This document shows positions 55,731-62,848 of a DNA stretch of 64,000 nt, in pieces (the stretch's first letter is position 1; every line of letters starts with the position of its first letter). Source of the stretch: Kiloniella spongiae. Its GTDB lineage: Bacteria; Pseudomonadota; Alphaproteobacteria; Kiloniellales; Kiloniellaceae. A model generated the notes under the pieces. That model saw nothing but the letters and a program-made list of their open reading frames with translations, did not search any database and was not told the DNA's origin. Location: contig NZ_LAQL01000018.1 of NCBI RefSeq assembly GCF_001026905.1, positions 1-64,000 of the forward strand, written 5' to 3'. Made by a program: the position numbers and the translations under genes.

Positions 55731-58067
55731 TTATGCTCCAGCCTTTCTGTCTCGTTTCTTCATATCTTGAACAGAACGAAGAATATTCTCTGGGGTGGCT
55801 GGTGTGTTTATTTGTGGGACTTGTCCGGGGGAAATCGAGGCTATGGCATTGGTTACGGCCGAGAAAACAGCCGTAGCTAACATGACCGGGGGTTCACCAA
55901 CGGCTTTTGATCTATAAATTGTGTCCTCTCTGTTTCCACTTGAATTCCATAAGCTTACACGAAAATCTTCAGGTACATCGGAAGCCGTCGGAATTTTATA
56001 AGTAGAGGGCGCATGGGTCCGAAGACGTCCCTGATCATCATAGACCAGTTCCTCGGTGATCAACCAGCCCATACCCTGAACAAAGCCGCCTTCGATCTGT
56101 CCGATGTCAATGGCTGGGTTCAATGATTTTCCTACGTCGTGCAGGATATCGATCCGGTTGACTTTCATTTCGCCTGTCAGGGTATCAATGGTAACTTCTG
56201 CACAACAAGCGCCATAGGCAAAATAGAGAAACGGGCGACCATCTTTGGTGTCTCTGTCCCAGGTAATATGTGGTGTTGCGTAGTAGCCGGTGGACGAAAG
56301 GGATACACGTTCTAGAAAAGCCTGTTGTGTCAGTTCGGCAAAGGCAATCTCCTTATCTCCAACTTGTACTTTGTTGTTGGCAAAACGGACGGCGGTTTTC
56401 TCTACTTGATAAAGCTTGCTCGCGAGTTCGATCAGCCGATCTTTGATGGTTTCAGCAGCATGTTTGGCCGCCATCCCATTCATATCAGACCCTGATGACG
56501 CCGCTGTGGGGGCTGTATTGGGAACTTTATCCGTTTTGGTCGCCGTTATTCGAACATGCTCTAGATCAATACCAAATTCTTCGGCAACAACCTGTGCAAC
56601 TTTGGTGTAAAGACCTTGCCCCATTTCGGTGCCGCCGTGATTAACCTGTACAGATCCATCAGTATAAACGTGGACAAGGGCGCCGGCCTGATTTAGGTGC
56701 TTAAGGGTAAAGGATATTCCGAATTTTACCGGATTAAGCGCGAGGCCTTTTTTAAGGAAGGGGCTTTTTTTGTTAAAGGCGTTTATTTCTTTGCGACGAT
56801 TACGATAATCACTGGTGTTTTCCAACTCAGAAACAAGCTCATCAAGGATGTTATCCTGAACCTTCATGCCAAATGGTGTGATATTACGATCTTCATCGCC
56901 ATAGAAGTTGATCTTCCGCACGTCAAGCGGGTCCATACCAAGTTTAATGGCAATGGTGTCCATCATACGTTCAGAAAAGACCATACCTTGCGGACCACCA
57001 AATCCGCGAAAGGCGGTGTTGGAAACGGTATTGGTCATTACACGACGGGATAGGATACGCGCTTGCGGATAGTAATAGGAATTATCCGCATGAAACATGG
57101 TGCGATCGTTAACGCCAAGCGAAAGATCTGCGGAACAGCCACAGCGGGAATTGAACTCTACATTTACCGCTGTGAGCTTGCCCTGATCATCATATCCGGC
57201 TTGCCAGTGACAGGCCTGATCATGGCGTTTTCCTGTCATAATCATATCGTCATCACGATCCAGACGCATCTTTGCCGGGCGTCCGGTGACATGGGCTGCG
57301 AGGGCAGATAATGTAGCCCATTGTGCAGCCTGTGATTCCTTGCCACCAAAGGCGCCACCCATACGGCGACATTCACAAACAACGGCAGCATCCTGAACGC
57401 CAAGCATTTTGGCAACGGTGTGTTGAATTTCTGTCGGGTGTTGGGTTGATGAATGAACCAGTATCTCCCCATCATCCCCGGGAATGGCCATGGCGATTTG
57501 GCCCTCGAGATAAAAGTGTTCCTGTCCCCCAATATGAAAACTATCTGCAATCTGGTTGGGGGATGATTTGATCACTTCATCCGGAGAACCGCGTAAAAAC
57601 TCGTATGGTGGCAGTACAGATGCGTCTTTTTCTAGACCATCTTCCACAGTGACCATTGGTACGGTTTCTTCGATTTCGATCTTGGCCAGTCTGGCGGCTT
57701 TTCTCGCCTCCAGATGGCTCGTTGCTGCGACGACAAAGATAACCTGTCCATGAAAGAGAATGTGCCCATCAGCAAGGATCATATCATCGCCCATTGCGGG
57801 GCTACAGTCATTAACCCCGGGAATGTCTTTGGCAGTTAAAACGGCAACAACTCCGGGGGCAGATTTTACGGCACTTAAATCAAGGCTTTTGATTTTCCCG
57901 CAAGAGGCTTGGGCATAGCCTGGGGCAAGATGAAGCGTCCCCTGTGGTTCACGAATGTCGTCGATATAGAGTGCGGTGCCTTTGATATGACGTTCCGCAC
58001 TGTCATGTTTGTTGTTTTTACCGACAGTAGCTGTTGAGACGTTTGTGACAGGTGACTTGTGAAGCAT
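55731..58067 (-). CDS. xdhB: Xanthine dehydrogenase, molybdopterin-binding large subunit
   Basis: The 778-aa subunit has the molybdopterin-binding landmarks GGAFGGKESQ and NTAFRGFGGPQGM and the catalytic glutamate in VGEPPVML (E725). It oxidises hypoxanthine and xanthine to urate. Size and arrangement match the bacterial XdhAB form, with FAD and iron-sulfur domains on the separate XdhA chain encoded 4 nt upstream. Confidence 0.94.
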   Translation of the reverse strand: MLHKSPVTNVSTATVGKNNKHDSAERHIKGTALYIDDIREPQGTLHLAPGYAQASCGKIKSLDLSAVKSAPGVVAVLTAKDIPGVNDCSPAMGDDMILADGHILFHGQVIFVVAATSHLEARKAARLAKIEIEETVPMVTVEDGLEKDASVLPPYEFLRGSPDEVIKSSPNQIADSFHIGGQEHFYLEGQIAMAIPGDDGEILVHSSTQHPTEIQHTVAKMLGVQDAAVVCECRRMGGAFGGKESQAAQWATLSALAAHVTGRPAKMRLDRDDDMIMTGKRHDQACHWQAGYDDQGKLTAVNVEFNSRCGCSADLSLGVNDRTMFHADNSYYYPQARILSRRVMTNTVSNTAFRGFGGPQGMVFSERMMDTIAIKLGMDPLDVRKINFYGDEDRNITPFGMKVQDNILDELVSELENTSDYRNRRKEINAFNKKSPFLKKGLALNPVKFGISFTLKHLNQAGALVHVYTDGSVQVNHGGTEMGQGLYTKVAQVVAEEFGIDLEHVRITATKTDKVPNTAPTAASSGSDMNGMAAKHAAETIKDRLIELASKLYQVEKTAVRFANNKVQVGDKEIAFAELTQQAFLERVSLSSTGYYATPHITWDRDTKDGRPFLYFAYGACCAEVTIDTLTGEMKVNRIDILHDVGKSLNPAIDIGQIEGGFVQGMGWLITEELVYDDQGRLRTHAPSTYKIPTASDVPEDFRVSLWNSSGNREDTIYRSKAVGEPPVMLATAVFSAVTNAIASISPGQVPQINTPATPENILRSVQDMKKRDRKAGA

Positions 58068-58071
58068 TTTA

Positions 58072-59565
58072 TTACACAGCCTCCCTTACACCAATAACTC
58101 TTGTTTGATTGCCCTGTTGATCAGCTTTCTCGTTCGAGACTTCATGAAGGGCTTTAATCAAAAGGCCTTTTGCAACCTCTATTCTATAACCAGCAGAGGC
58201 ACGCATGTCAGAGAGAGGGGTAAAATCTTGTTCCAACGCCTTGGCAGCTTTCTCCCATGTTTGGGATGCATTCAAATCAATGCCAACGAGTACCTTTTCT
58301 GTGTGTTCTGCACGTTTGGGGATGCCAGCCATACCGCCATAAGCGATGCGGGCTTGTGTAACTTTTCCATTATCAATGGTCAGCCGGAAAGCAGCCAACA
58401 GGGCAGAGATATCCTGATCAAAGCGTTTGCTTATTTTGTAGCTACGAAAGATTTCATTTTTAGCTAACTTTGGTACGCGGATTTTACTGACAAATTCACC
58501 TGCTTTTCGATCCTGTTTTCCATAGTCGATGAAGAAGTCTTCGAGATCCATTTCTCTGGAATGTACTCCTTTTTGCAAGGACAGCTTTGCATTCAGGGCG
58601 ATAAGTAAAGGTGGGCTATCCCCGATGGGCGACCCGTTGGCAATGTTGCCACCAATGGTGCCAGATGCGCGAACCTGTGTTGATCCGATCCTGCGGATAA
58701 TCTCGGCAACATCTGGATCGATGGTGGCAAGTATTTCCTTTGCATCGGCATAAGTGACACCAGCACCAATGATAATTTCATCGTTGCTGTGGTCAATTTT
58801 TTGTAATTCTGTAACGCGTCCGATATGAATGACCTTGGGAAGATCTCTTAGTTGTTTCGTGATCCAGAGACCCACATCGGTTGCGCCAGCTACTATCACT
58901 GCATCTGGATGCTTTTCGTAGAGAGAAGCAAGTGCTTCTGTTGATGCCGGTGCAGCAAAGAACTTTGCTTCATTCCCAATAAACAGATCTTCTTTATCAT
59001 CCAGATCATTGAGTTTGCTTGTTCTTGTCTGAGCGTCTTGACTAAAGCGATCTTCTGCTTTTCCTGTACAGCTTTCCAATGCGGCATCAATAATTGGACG
59101 ATAGCCCGTGCAACGACAGAGGTTTCCGGCGAGCTGATCGTTGATTGTGTTTCTGTCTGCTTTGGTTTCTGCGTGGTAAAGTGTAAAGAGCGACATCACA
59201 ATGCCCGGTGTACAGAACCCGCATTGAGAACCGTGGTGGCGCAACATGGCATCTTGAACCGGGTGGAGTTCCTGAGATCCTTTGGCCTGAGAATTTTTAG
59301 AGAGGTCATCAACCGTAATGACCTCTTTCCCGTCCATCATGCCCAGTAGTTGAATGCAGCTGTTAACAGCTTGGTATTCCAGTTTCCCATCTTTAAGCGA
59401 ACCAATAGCCACACTACAGGCCCCGCAATCACCTTCACCGCATCCTTCTTTCGTGCCGCATGATCTCTCTCTCAATCGCAAATAATCAAGCAAGGTTTCA
59501 TTGGGATCGACATTATCAAGTTCGACCAGTTCACCGTCGCGAAGGAATTTAACACTTTGCCGCAT
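58072..59565 (-). CDS. xdhA: Xanthine dehydrogenase, FeS/FAD small subunit
   Basis: The 497-aa subunit begins with two [2Fe-2S] modules: the plant-ferredoxin type (C42, C47, C50, C70) and the helical type (C115, C118, C150, C152 in CRCTGYRPI). An FAD domain follows (AGATDVGLWITKQL, GNIANGSPIGDSPPLL). It passes electrons from XdhB to NAD. It starts 6 nt after uraH, indicating a uraH-xdhABC operon. Confidence 0.94.
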   Translation of the reverse strand: MRQSVKFLRDGELVELDNVDPNETLLDYLRLRERSCGTKEGCGEGDCGACSVAIGSLKDGKLEYQAVNSCIQLLGMMDGKEVITVDDLSKNSQAKGSQELHPVQDAMLRHHGSQCGFCTPGIVMSLFTLYHAETKADRNTINDQLAGNLCRCTGYRPIIDAALESCTGKAEDRFSQDAQTRTSKLNDLDDKEDLFIGNEAKFFAAPASTEALASLYEKHPDAVIVAGATDVGLWITKQLRDLPKVIHIGRVTELQKIDHSNDEIIIGAGVTYADAKEILATIDPDVAEIIRRIGSTQVRASGTIGGNIANGSPIGDSPPLLIALNAKLSLQKGVHSREMDLEDFFIDYGKQDRKAGEFVSKIRVPKLAKNEIFRSYKISKRFDQDISALLAAFRLTIDNGKVTQARIAYGGMAGIPKRAEHTEKVLVGIDLNASQTWEKAAKALEQDFTPLSDMRASAGYRIEVAKGLLIKALHEVSNEKADQQGNQTRVIGVREAV

Positions 59566-59571
59566 TATCTT

Positions 59572-59925
59572 TTAGCTCCCGCGATAGGTTGAATAGCCAT
59601 AAGGCGAAAGAAGAAGGGGGACATGGTAATGGGCTTCTTTATCAGCAATCCCGAAACGGATCGGAATGATATCAAGGAATAAAGGGTCCGGGAGATCATG
59701 GTTTTGTGATTTGAGGTAATCACCAGCCATAAATTTTAGTTCGTACTGGCCGATTGCAAATTCTGTGTCGTCTAACAGAGGGCTGTTTGCACGACCATCC
59801 TCGTTGGTTTGAACGTGTTTTACAAAATTACAGTTCTCACCCTCGTGCTTCCAAAGCTCAATGGTCAAGTCTTTGGCTGGTGTACCGCGGGCGGTATCCA
59901 ATACATGTGTTGTCAGTCGCCCCAT
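59572..59925 (-). CDS. uraH: 5-hydroxyisourate hydrolase, copy 1
   Basis: The 117-aa transthyretin-like enzyme has the family signature residues H7 (LTTHVLD), R45 (NEDGRAN), the HYH near residue 100, and the C-terminal YRGS. It hydrolyses 5-hydroxyisourate to OHCU, two steps past urate. It leads the xdh operon. The last 19 residues are identical to the second copy at 62.3 kb, including a 32-nt stretch of identical DNA. Confidence 0.93.
   Translation of the reverse strand: MGRLTTHVLDTARGTPAKDLTIELWKHEGENCNFVKHVQTNEDGRANSPLLDDTEFAIGQYELKFMAGDYLKSQNHDLPDPLFLDIIPIRFGIADKEAHYHVPLLLSPYGYSTYRGS
59576..59607 (-). repeat. 32-bp repeat shared by the 3' ends of both uraH genes (copy 1)
   Basis: The minus strand here, from TCG CCT to GGG AG, is identical base for base to 62582-62613 on the plus strand, including all third codon positions. 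The coding sequences outside this tract differ clearly. Confidence 0.9.
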
Positions 59926-60009
59926 GCGACTTTACTCCCCAGAATGATATGTAAAGTCATGATATACAAAGTACAGTATATAACTTTATGTGAATATCGC
60001 GTTTCGCCC

Positions 60010-60113
60010 CAGTAACAATGTTAATCAGTAACAATGTTAACGAGTACTGCTAACGCTTTTTATTATTGATAAACAGTATGACAGTATTTTTGTGATCTAA
60101 AAAGAACAATGTT
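60010..60113. promoter_or_regulatory. Repeated candidate operator upstream of the uraH-xdh operon
   Basis: CAGTAACAATGTTAA occurs at 60010-60024 and 60026-60040. Its palindromic core AACAATGTT is at 60014-60022, 60030-60038 and again at 60105-60113; the first two are spaced 16 bp apart. The block lies 85-190 nt before the uraH start and after the LysR stop, so a LysR regulator may bind it. The same segment contains TGTGATCTAAAAAGA (60091-60105), which recurs at 62181-62195 before the second uraH. Confidence 0.5.
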
Positions 60114-60139
60114 TAGATACCTGAGGTCTAAAAAAAGCA

Positions 60140-61072
60140 TCATTTGATCGGATGTCGTTCTAAATAATCAACCGCAAATTTTTCAAACATCTGTGTCGCC
60201 GGGGATGGGGTTCTGCTCGACTGCCTGATGAGCATCAGGCGATCCTTGGGCAGGTTCGTATCTGTGAGGGGTAGGAATGTAAGAGCACCGGATTTGAGGT
60301 GATGTTCAATTCCCACACGGGTTTGAAAGGTGATACAACGTCCTTCCTGTGCCATGGCTGCCATTACTCTTAATGAGTTTGCTTCCAGAATTGGTTTCTT
60401 TTTTTTATGATTTGGGCTGTTGATACTCTCCGTTGCTGCATCAAGGGCTAGACGAAGGCTGAGTCCCTGAGCAGGATAAGCATAGGGGTATTCAAAGCAA
60501 TCGGCGAGGCTGACATGTTGTTGTTTGCTTAGGGGATGGTCTGAAGACGCTATGGCACCAACTTCGATACTTTTTTCAAAACCAATTTCAAGGCCATCAA
60601 GGGTGGAAGGGTTATAAGTGAAACCTAAGTCCGCGTCGCGAGAATGCACCATTTCTGTAACCGCATCGGCGACAGTAACGGTCAGAAAAGTTTCTATGGA
60701 TGGGTACCGTTCTGAAAAGTCAGCCAGTATTTTGGGGAGTAGATTAACGGAAACAGATTCAGCCGTTGCAATTCTGACGCGCCCCCGTTGCAGCCCGCGC
60801 AGTTCGTCAATGACGCCAAGTGCGTCTTCATAATCCCGCAATGATACTCTTGTTTGATTGAGAAGAACCTGTCCGGCTTCGGTGAGAACCATTGCCCGAC
60901 CCGTTCTTTCAAAAAGCGGCATTCCGAGTGCTTCTTCCAGCATCAATATCTGTCTATTGACTGCAGATGAAGCAATGTTGAGTTCTCTCGCTGCTGCACG
61001 GATAGAGCCGGCTTCAGCTGTGGCAGCGAAGTAACGAAAGGCCGTAGAGACAAAAGCGTTATCTATGCGCAT
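60140..61072 (-). CDS. LysR-family regulator, copy 1 of a divergent pair
   Basis: The 310-aa protein has an N-terminal helix-turn-helix (ARELNIASSAVNRQILMLEEAL) and a LysR effector domain. It is clearly paralogous to the divergent gene at 61234, sharing LNIASSAVNRQIL and VRIA-ESV, as well as the ANSLR and TFQT stretches. It probably controls the adjacent uraH-xdh operon, with a purine or ureide as effector. The ATG start is clear. Confidence 0.92.
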   Translation of the reverse strand: MRIDNAFVSTAFRYFAATAEAGSIRAAARELNIASSAVNRQILMLEEALGMPLFERTGRAMVLTEAGQVLLNQTRVSLRDYEDALGVIDELRGLQRGRVRIATAESVSVNLLPKILADFSERYPSIETFLTVTVADAVTEMVHSRDADLGFTYNPSTLDGLEIGFEKSIEVGAIASSDHPLSKQQHVSLADCFEYPYAYPAQGLSLRLALDAATESINSPNHKKKKPILEANSLRVMAAMAQEGRCITFQTRVGIEHHLKSGALTFLPLTDTNLPKDRLMLIRQSSRTPSPATQMFEKFAVDYLERHPIK

Positions 61073-61127
61073 GAAACGATCCGACAGTTTTCATTATGAA
61101 ATTTCATTCTTTGATGGTTCTTATTGT

Positions 61128-61162
61128 GATCATCTTATCTTAGGCTATAAGAAAAGATGATC
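61128..61162. promoter_or_regulatory. Near-perfect 35-bp palindrome between the LysR genes
   Basis: GATCATCTTATCTTA (61128-61142) and TAAGAAAAGATGATC (61148-61162) are inverted repeats with one mismatch and a 5-nt centre GGCTA. It is in the 161-nt gap between divergent LysR genes, 56 nt before the LysR-1 start. A shared autoregulatory operator is likely. Confidence 0.65.
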
Positions 61163-61233
61163 TTTTCAAACTGATTGTCTGATATTGCCCACTAAATGTT
61201 TGGAGGCTCTTTATAAAATGAAGGAAATAGTCA

Positions 61234-62163
61234 TTGAAAATTGAGCGTGCTCATACATTGTATTCTCCCGCCTTGCGGTATTTTGTGGCGGTTGCGGAAT
61301 ATGGTTCCATTCGTGAAGCAGCACGGCAGCTAAACATAGCCTCGTCAGCGGTGAACAGGCAAATTCTCAGCCTTGAAGAAGAGTTTGGTGTTCAGGTTTT
61401 TGAACGTGTCGGCCGAGGATTGCGTATTTCAGAAGCTGGAGAGCTATTGCTTCAGCATGCACGAACTGTCTTGTCTGACTTTGAAGCTGTGAATGAGCAA
61501 CTAGATGATTTGAGAGGGATTAAGCAAGGTATTGTCAGGATTGCATCGGTTGAATCAGTCGCGGATGCTGTCTTGCCGGATTTGACGCAGAGTTTTCATG
61601 AAAGTTATCCCGGCATTACCTTGGAAGTCACGATAACGAGTTCGGAAAAAGTAAGCCGCATGATTTCTTCGGCGGCGGCGCATATTGGTTTTACTTTTAA
61701 TCCCCCTGATCATGATACTCTGCGTGACATGGTGAGTTGGGAACTTAAGGTCGGGGCTGTTGTCGCGCCCAAACATCCTCTTGCCAAAAAGGATAAGTGC
61801 ACGTTTCAAGATTGTTTGAAATACCCTTTGGCTTTGCCGGCCGGAAACCTTTCTTTGGCACGGATTATTGATGTGCCACTGAGTAAGTTAAAATCAAAAC
61901 CGAAATCTTTTATCAAAGCTAATTCACTGCGATTTATGCGCTCCATGGCACGAAAATCTGATTACGTAACCTTTCAAACAGTGCTTGGGATTGAAGCAGA
62001 AAGAAAAGCAGGTTTATTGGCGCATATCGAACTCACTGATAAAGATATTCCCTGTGACCGATTAGTGGTTTTAACCAACTCTACGCGTCAACTTTCCCTT
62101 GCGCCTTCTATCTTTGCCAAACATGCAGAGAAAGCATTACGCGACTATATTTCATTTAATTGA
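61234..62163 (+). CDS. LysR-family regulator, copy 2 of a divergent pair
   Basis: The 309-aa paralogue of the neighbouring LysR has the helix-turn-helix ARQLNIASSAVNRQILSLEEEF. It starts at TTG (61234) with AAGGAAA 6 nt before it; no in-frame ATG fits. It lies upstream of the second uraH and the NCS2 permease on its own strand, so it may regulate that arm while its twin controls the other. The two have diverged well beyond the helix-turn-helix region. Confidence 0.9.
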   Translation: MKIERAHTLYSPALRYFVAVAEYGSIREAARQLNIASSAVNRQILSLEEEFGVQVFERVGRGLRISEAGELLLQHARTVLSDFEAVNEQLDDLRGIKQGIVRIASVESVADAVLPDLTQSFHESYPGITLEVTITSSEKVSRMISSAAAHIGFTFNPPDHDTLRDMVSWELKVGAVVAPKHPLAKKDKCTFQDCLKYPLALPAGNLSLARIIDVPLSKLKSKPKSFIKANSLRFMRSMARKSDYVTFQTVLGIEAERKAGLLAHIELTDKDIPCDRLVVLTNSTRQLSLAPSIFAKHAEKALRDYISFN

Positions 62164-62180
62164 TCTCGTAATAGCATCAA

Positions 62181-62230
62181 TGTGATCTAAAAAGACTTCT
62201 TTTGCGTTCATACATACTGCGACATACTGC
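62181..62230 (+). promoter_or_regulatory. Candidate regulatory region of uraH copy 2
   Basis: TGTGATCTAAAAAGA (62181-62195) duplicates the 15-mer at 60091-60105. Further on, ACATACTGC occurs twice (62212-62220 and 62222-62230), one helical turn apart. Both lie in the 106 nt between LysR-2 and uraH-2. Confidence 0.4.
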
Positions 62231-62269
62231 CTCACATAATAATGAAAAAGCTCTTCAGGGTGAGGTAAT

Positions 62270-62617
62270 ATGGGATATTTAACAACGCATGTACTGGATA
62301 CAGCATCTGGCATCGCGGCTTCGGGATTACGTATAAAGCTTTTCCGAGTTGGCGAAACGGTCCCATTGAAGGATGTAATTACCAATGAAGATGGGCGTGT
62401 TGATGGTCCCATACTTGGAGAAAACGAATTCTCCAAAGGTAGTTATGAACTCCACTTTCATGCTGGTGACTATCTGACAAGTAAAGGTTTGGATCTTCCT
62501 GATCCGGCTTTTCTTGATGTGATTGTCATCCGTTTCGGTATTGCTGAAGCAGACCAGCATTATCACGTTCCCCTGTTGCTATCGCCTTATGGCTATTCAA
62601 CCTATCGCGGGAGTTAG
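62270..62617 (+). CDS. uraH: 5-hydroxyisourate hydrolase, copy 2
   Basis: The 115-aa protein has H7 (LTTHVLD), R43 (NEDGRVD), HYH and the C-terminal YRGS, a full HIUase set. GAGG lies 5 nt before the ATG. It is a paralogue of the copy at 59.6 kb; the N-terminal half differs while the last 19 residues are identical. Here it leads the NCS2 permease gene, so each divergent arm carries its own hydrolase. Confidence 0.93.
   Translation: MGYLTTHVLDTASGIAASGLRIKLFRVGETVPLKDVITNEDGRVDGPILGENEFSKGSYELHFHAGDYLTSKGLDLPDPAFLDVIVIRFGIAEADQHYHVPLLLSPYGYSTYRGS
62582..62613 (+). repeat. 32-bp repeat shared by the 3' ends of both uraH genes (copy 2)
   Basis: This is identical to the minus strand of 59576-59607. 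The two tracts form a 32-bp perfect inverted repeat about 3 kb apart, with both LysR genes between them. It could reflect gene conversion or serve as an inversion arm. Confidence 0.9.
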
Positions 62618-62698
62618 CTTAAAGGCCGACTTTTACGATAGTCACCGGGGTGTTGCTTTTACTGTTTAAAATATCAAAGCGTTACATCCCATAAAAAA

Positions 62699-62820
62699 AG
62701 CCGGGATAAAATAGTTGGCTAACTTAATTTTTGCTCAAGGCGTGAATAGAGAAGTGTAGATAACCTACACGAACGATGAGAAAGAGTTAAGTTAAACGGC
62801 TATAAAAATAATATCCGGCT
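62699..62820 (+). repeat. Structured leader before the NCS2 permease gene
   Basis: AGCCGG (62699-62704) and TAACTTAA (62720-62727) on the left pair with TTAAGTTA (62787-62794) and CCGGCT (62815-62820) on the right, giving an imperfect long inverted repeat. Inside it GTGTAG (62754-62759) pairs with CTACAC (62765-62770). This 5' region may fold as RNA or bind a regulator. It resembles no riboswitch that I recognise. Confidence 0.4.
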
Positions 62821-62848
62821 GGTTTAACCAACAGGGGGAAACCTTGAT

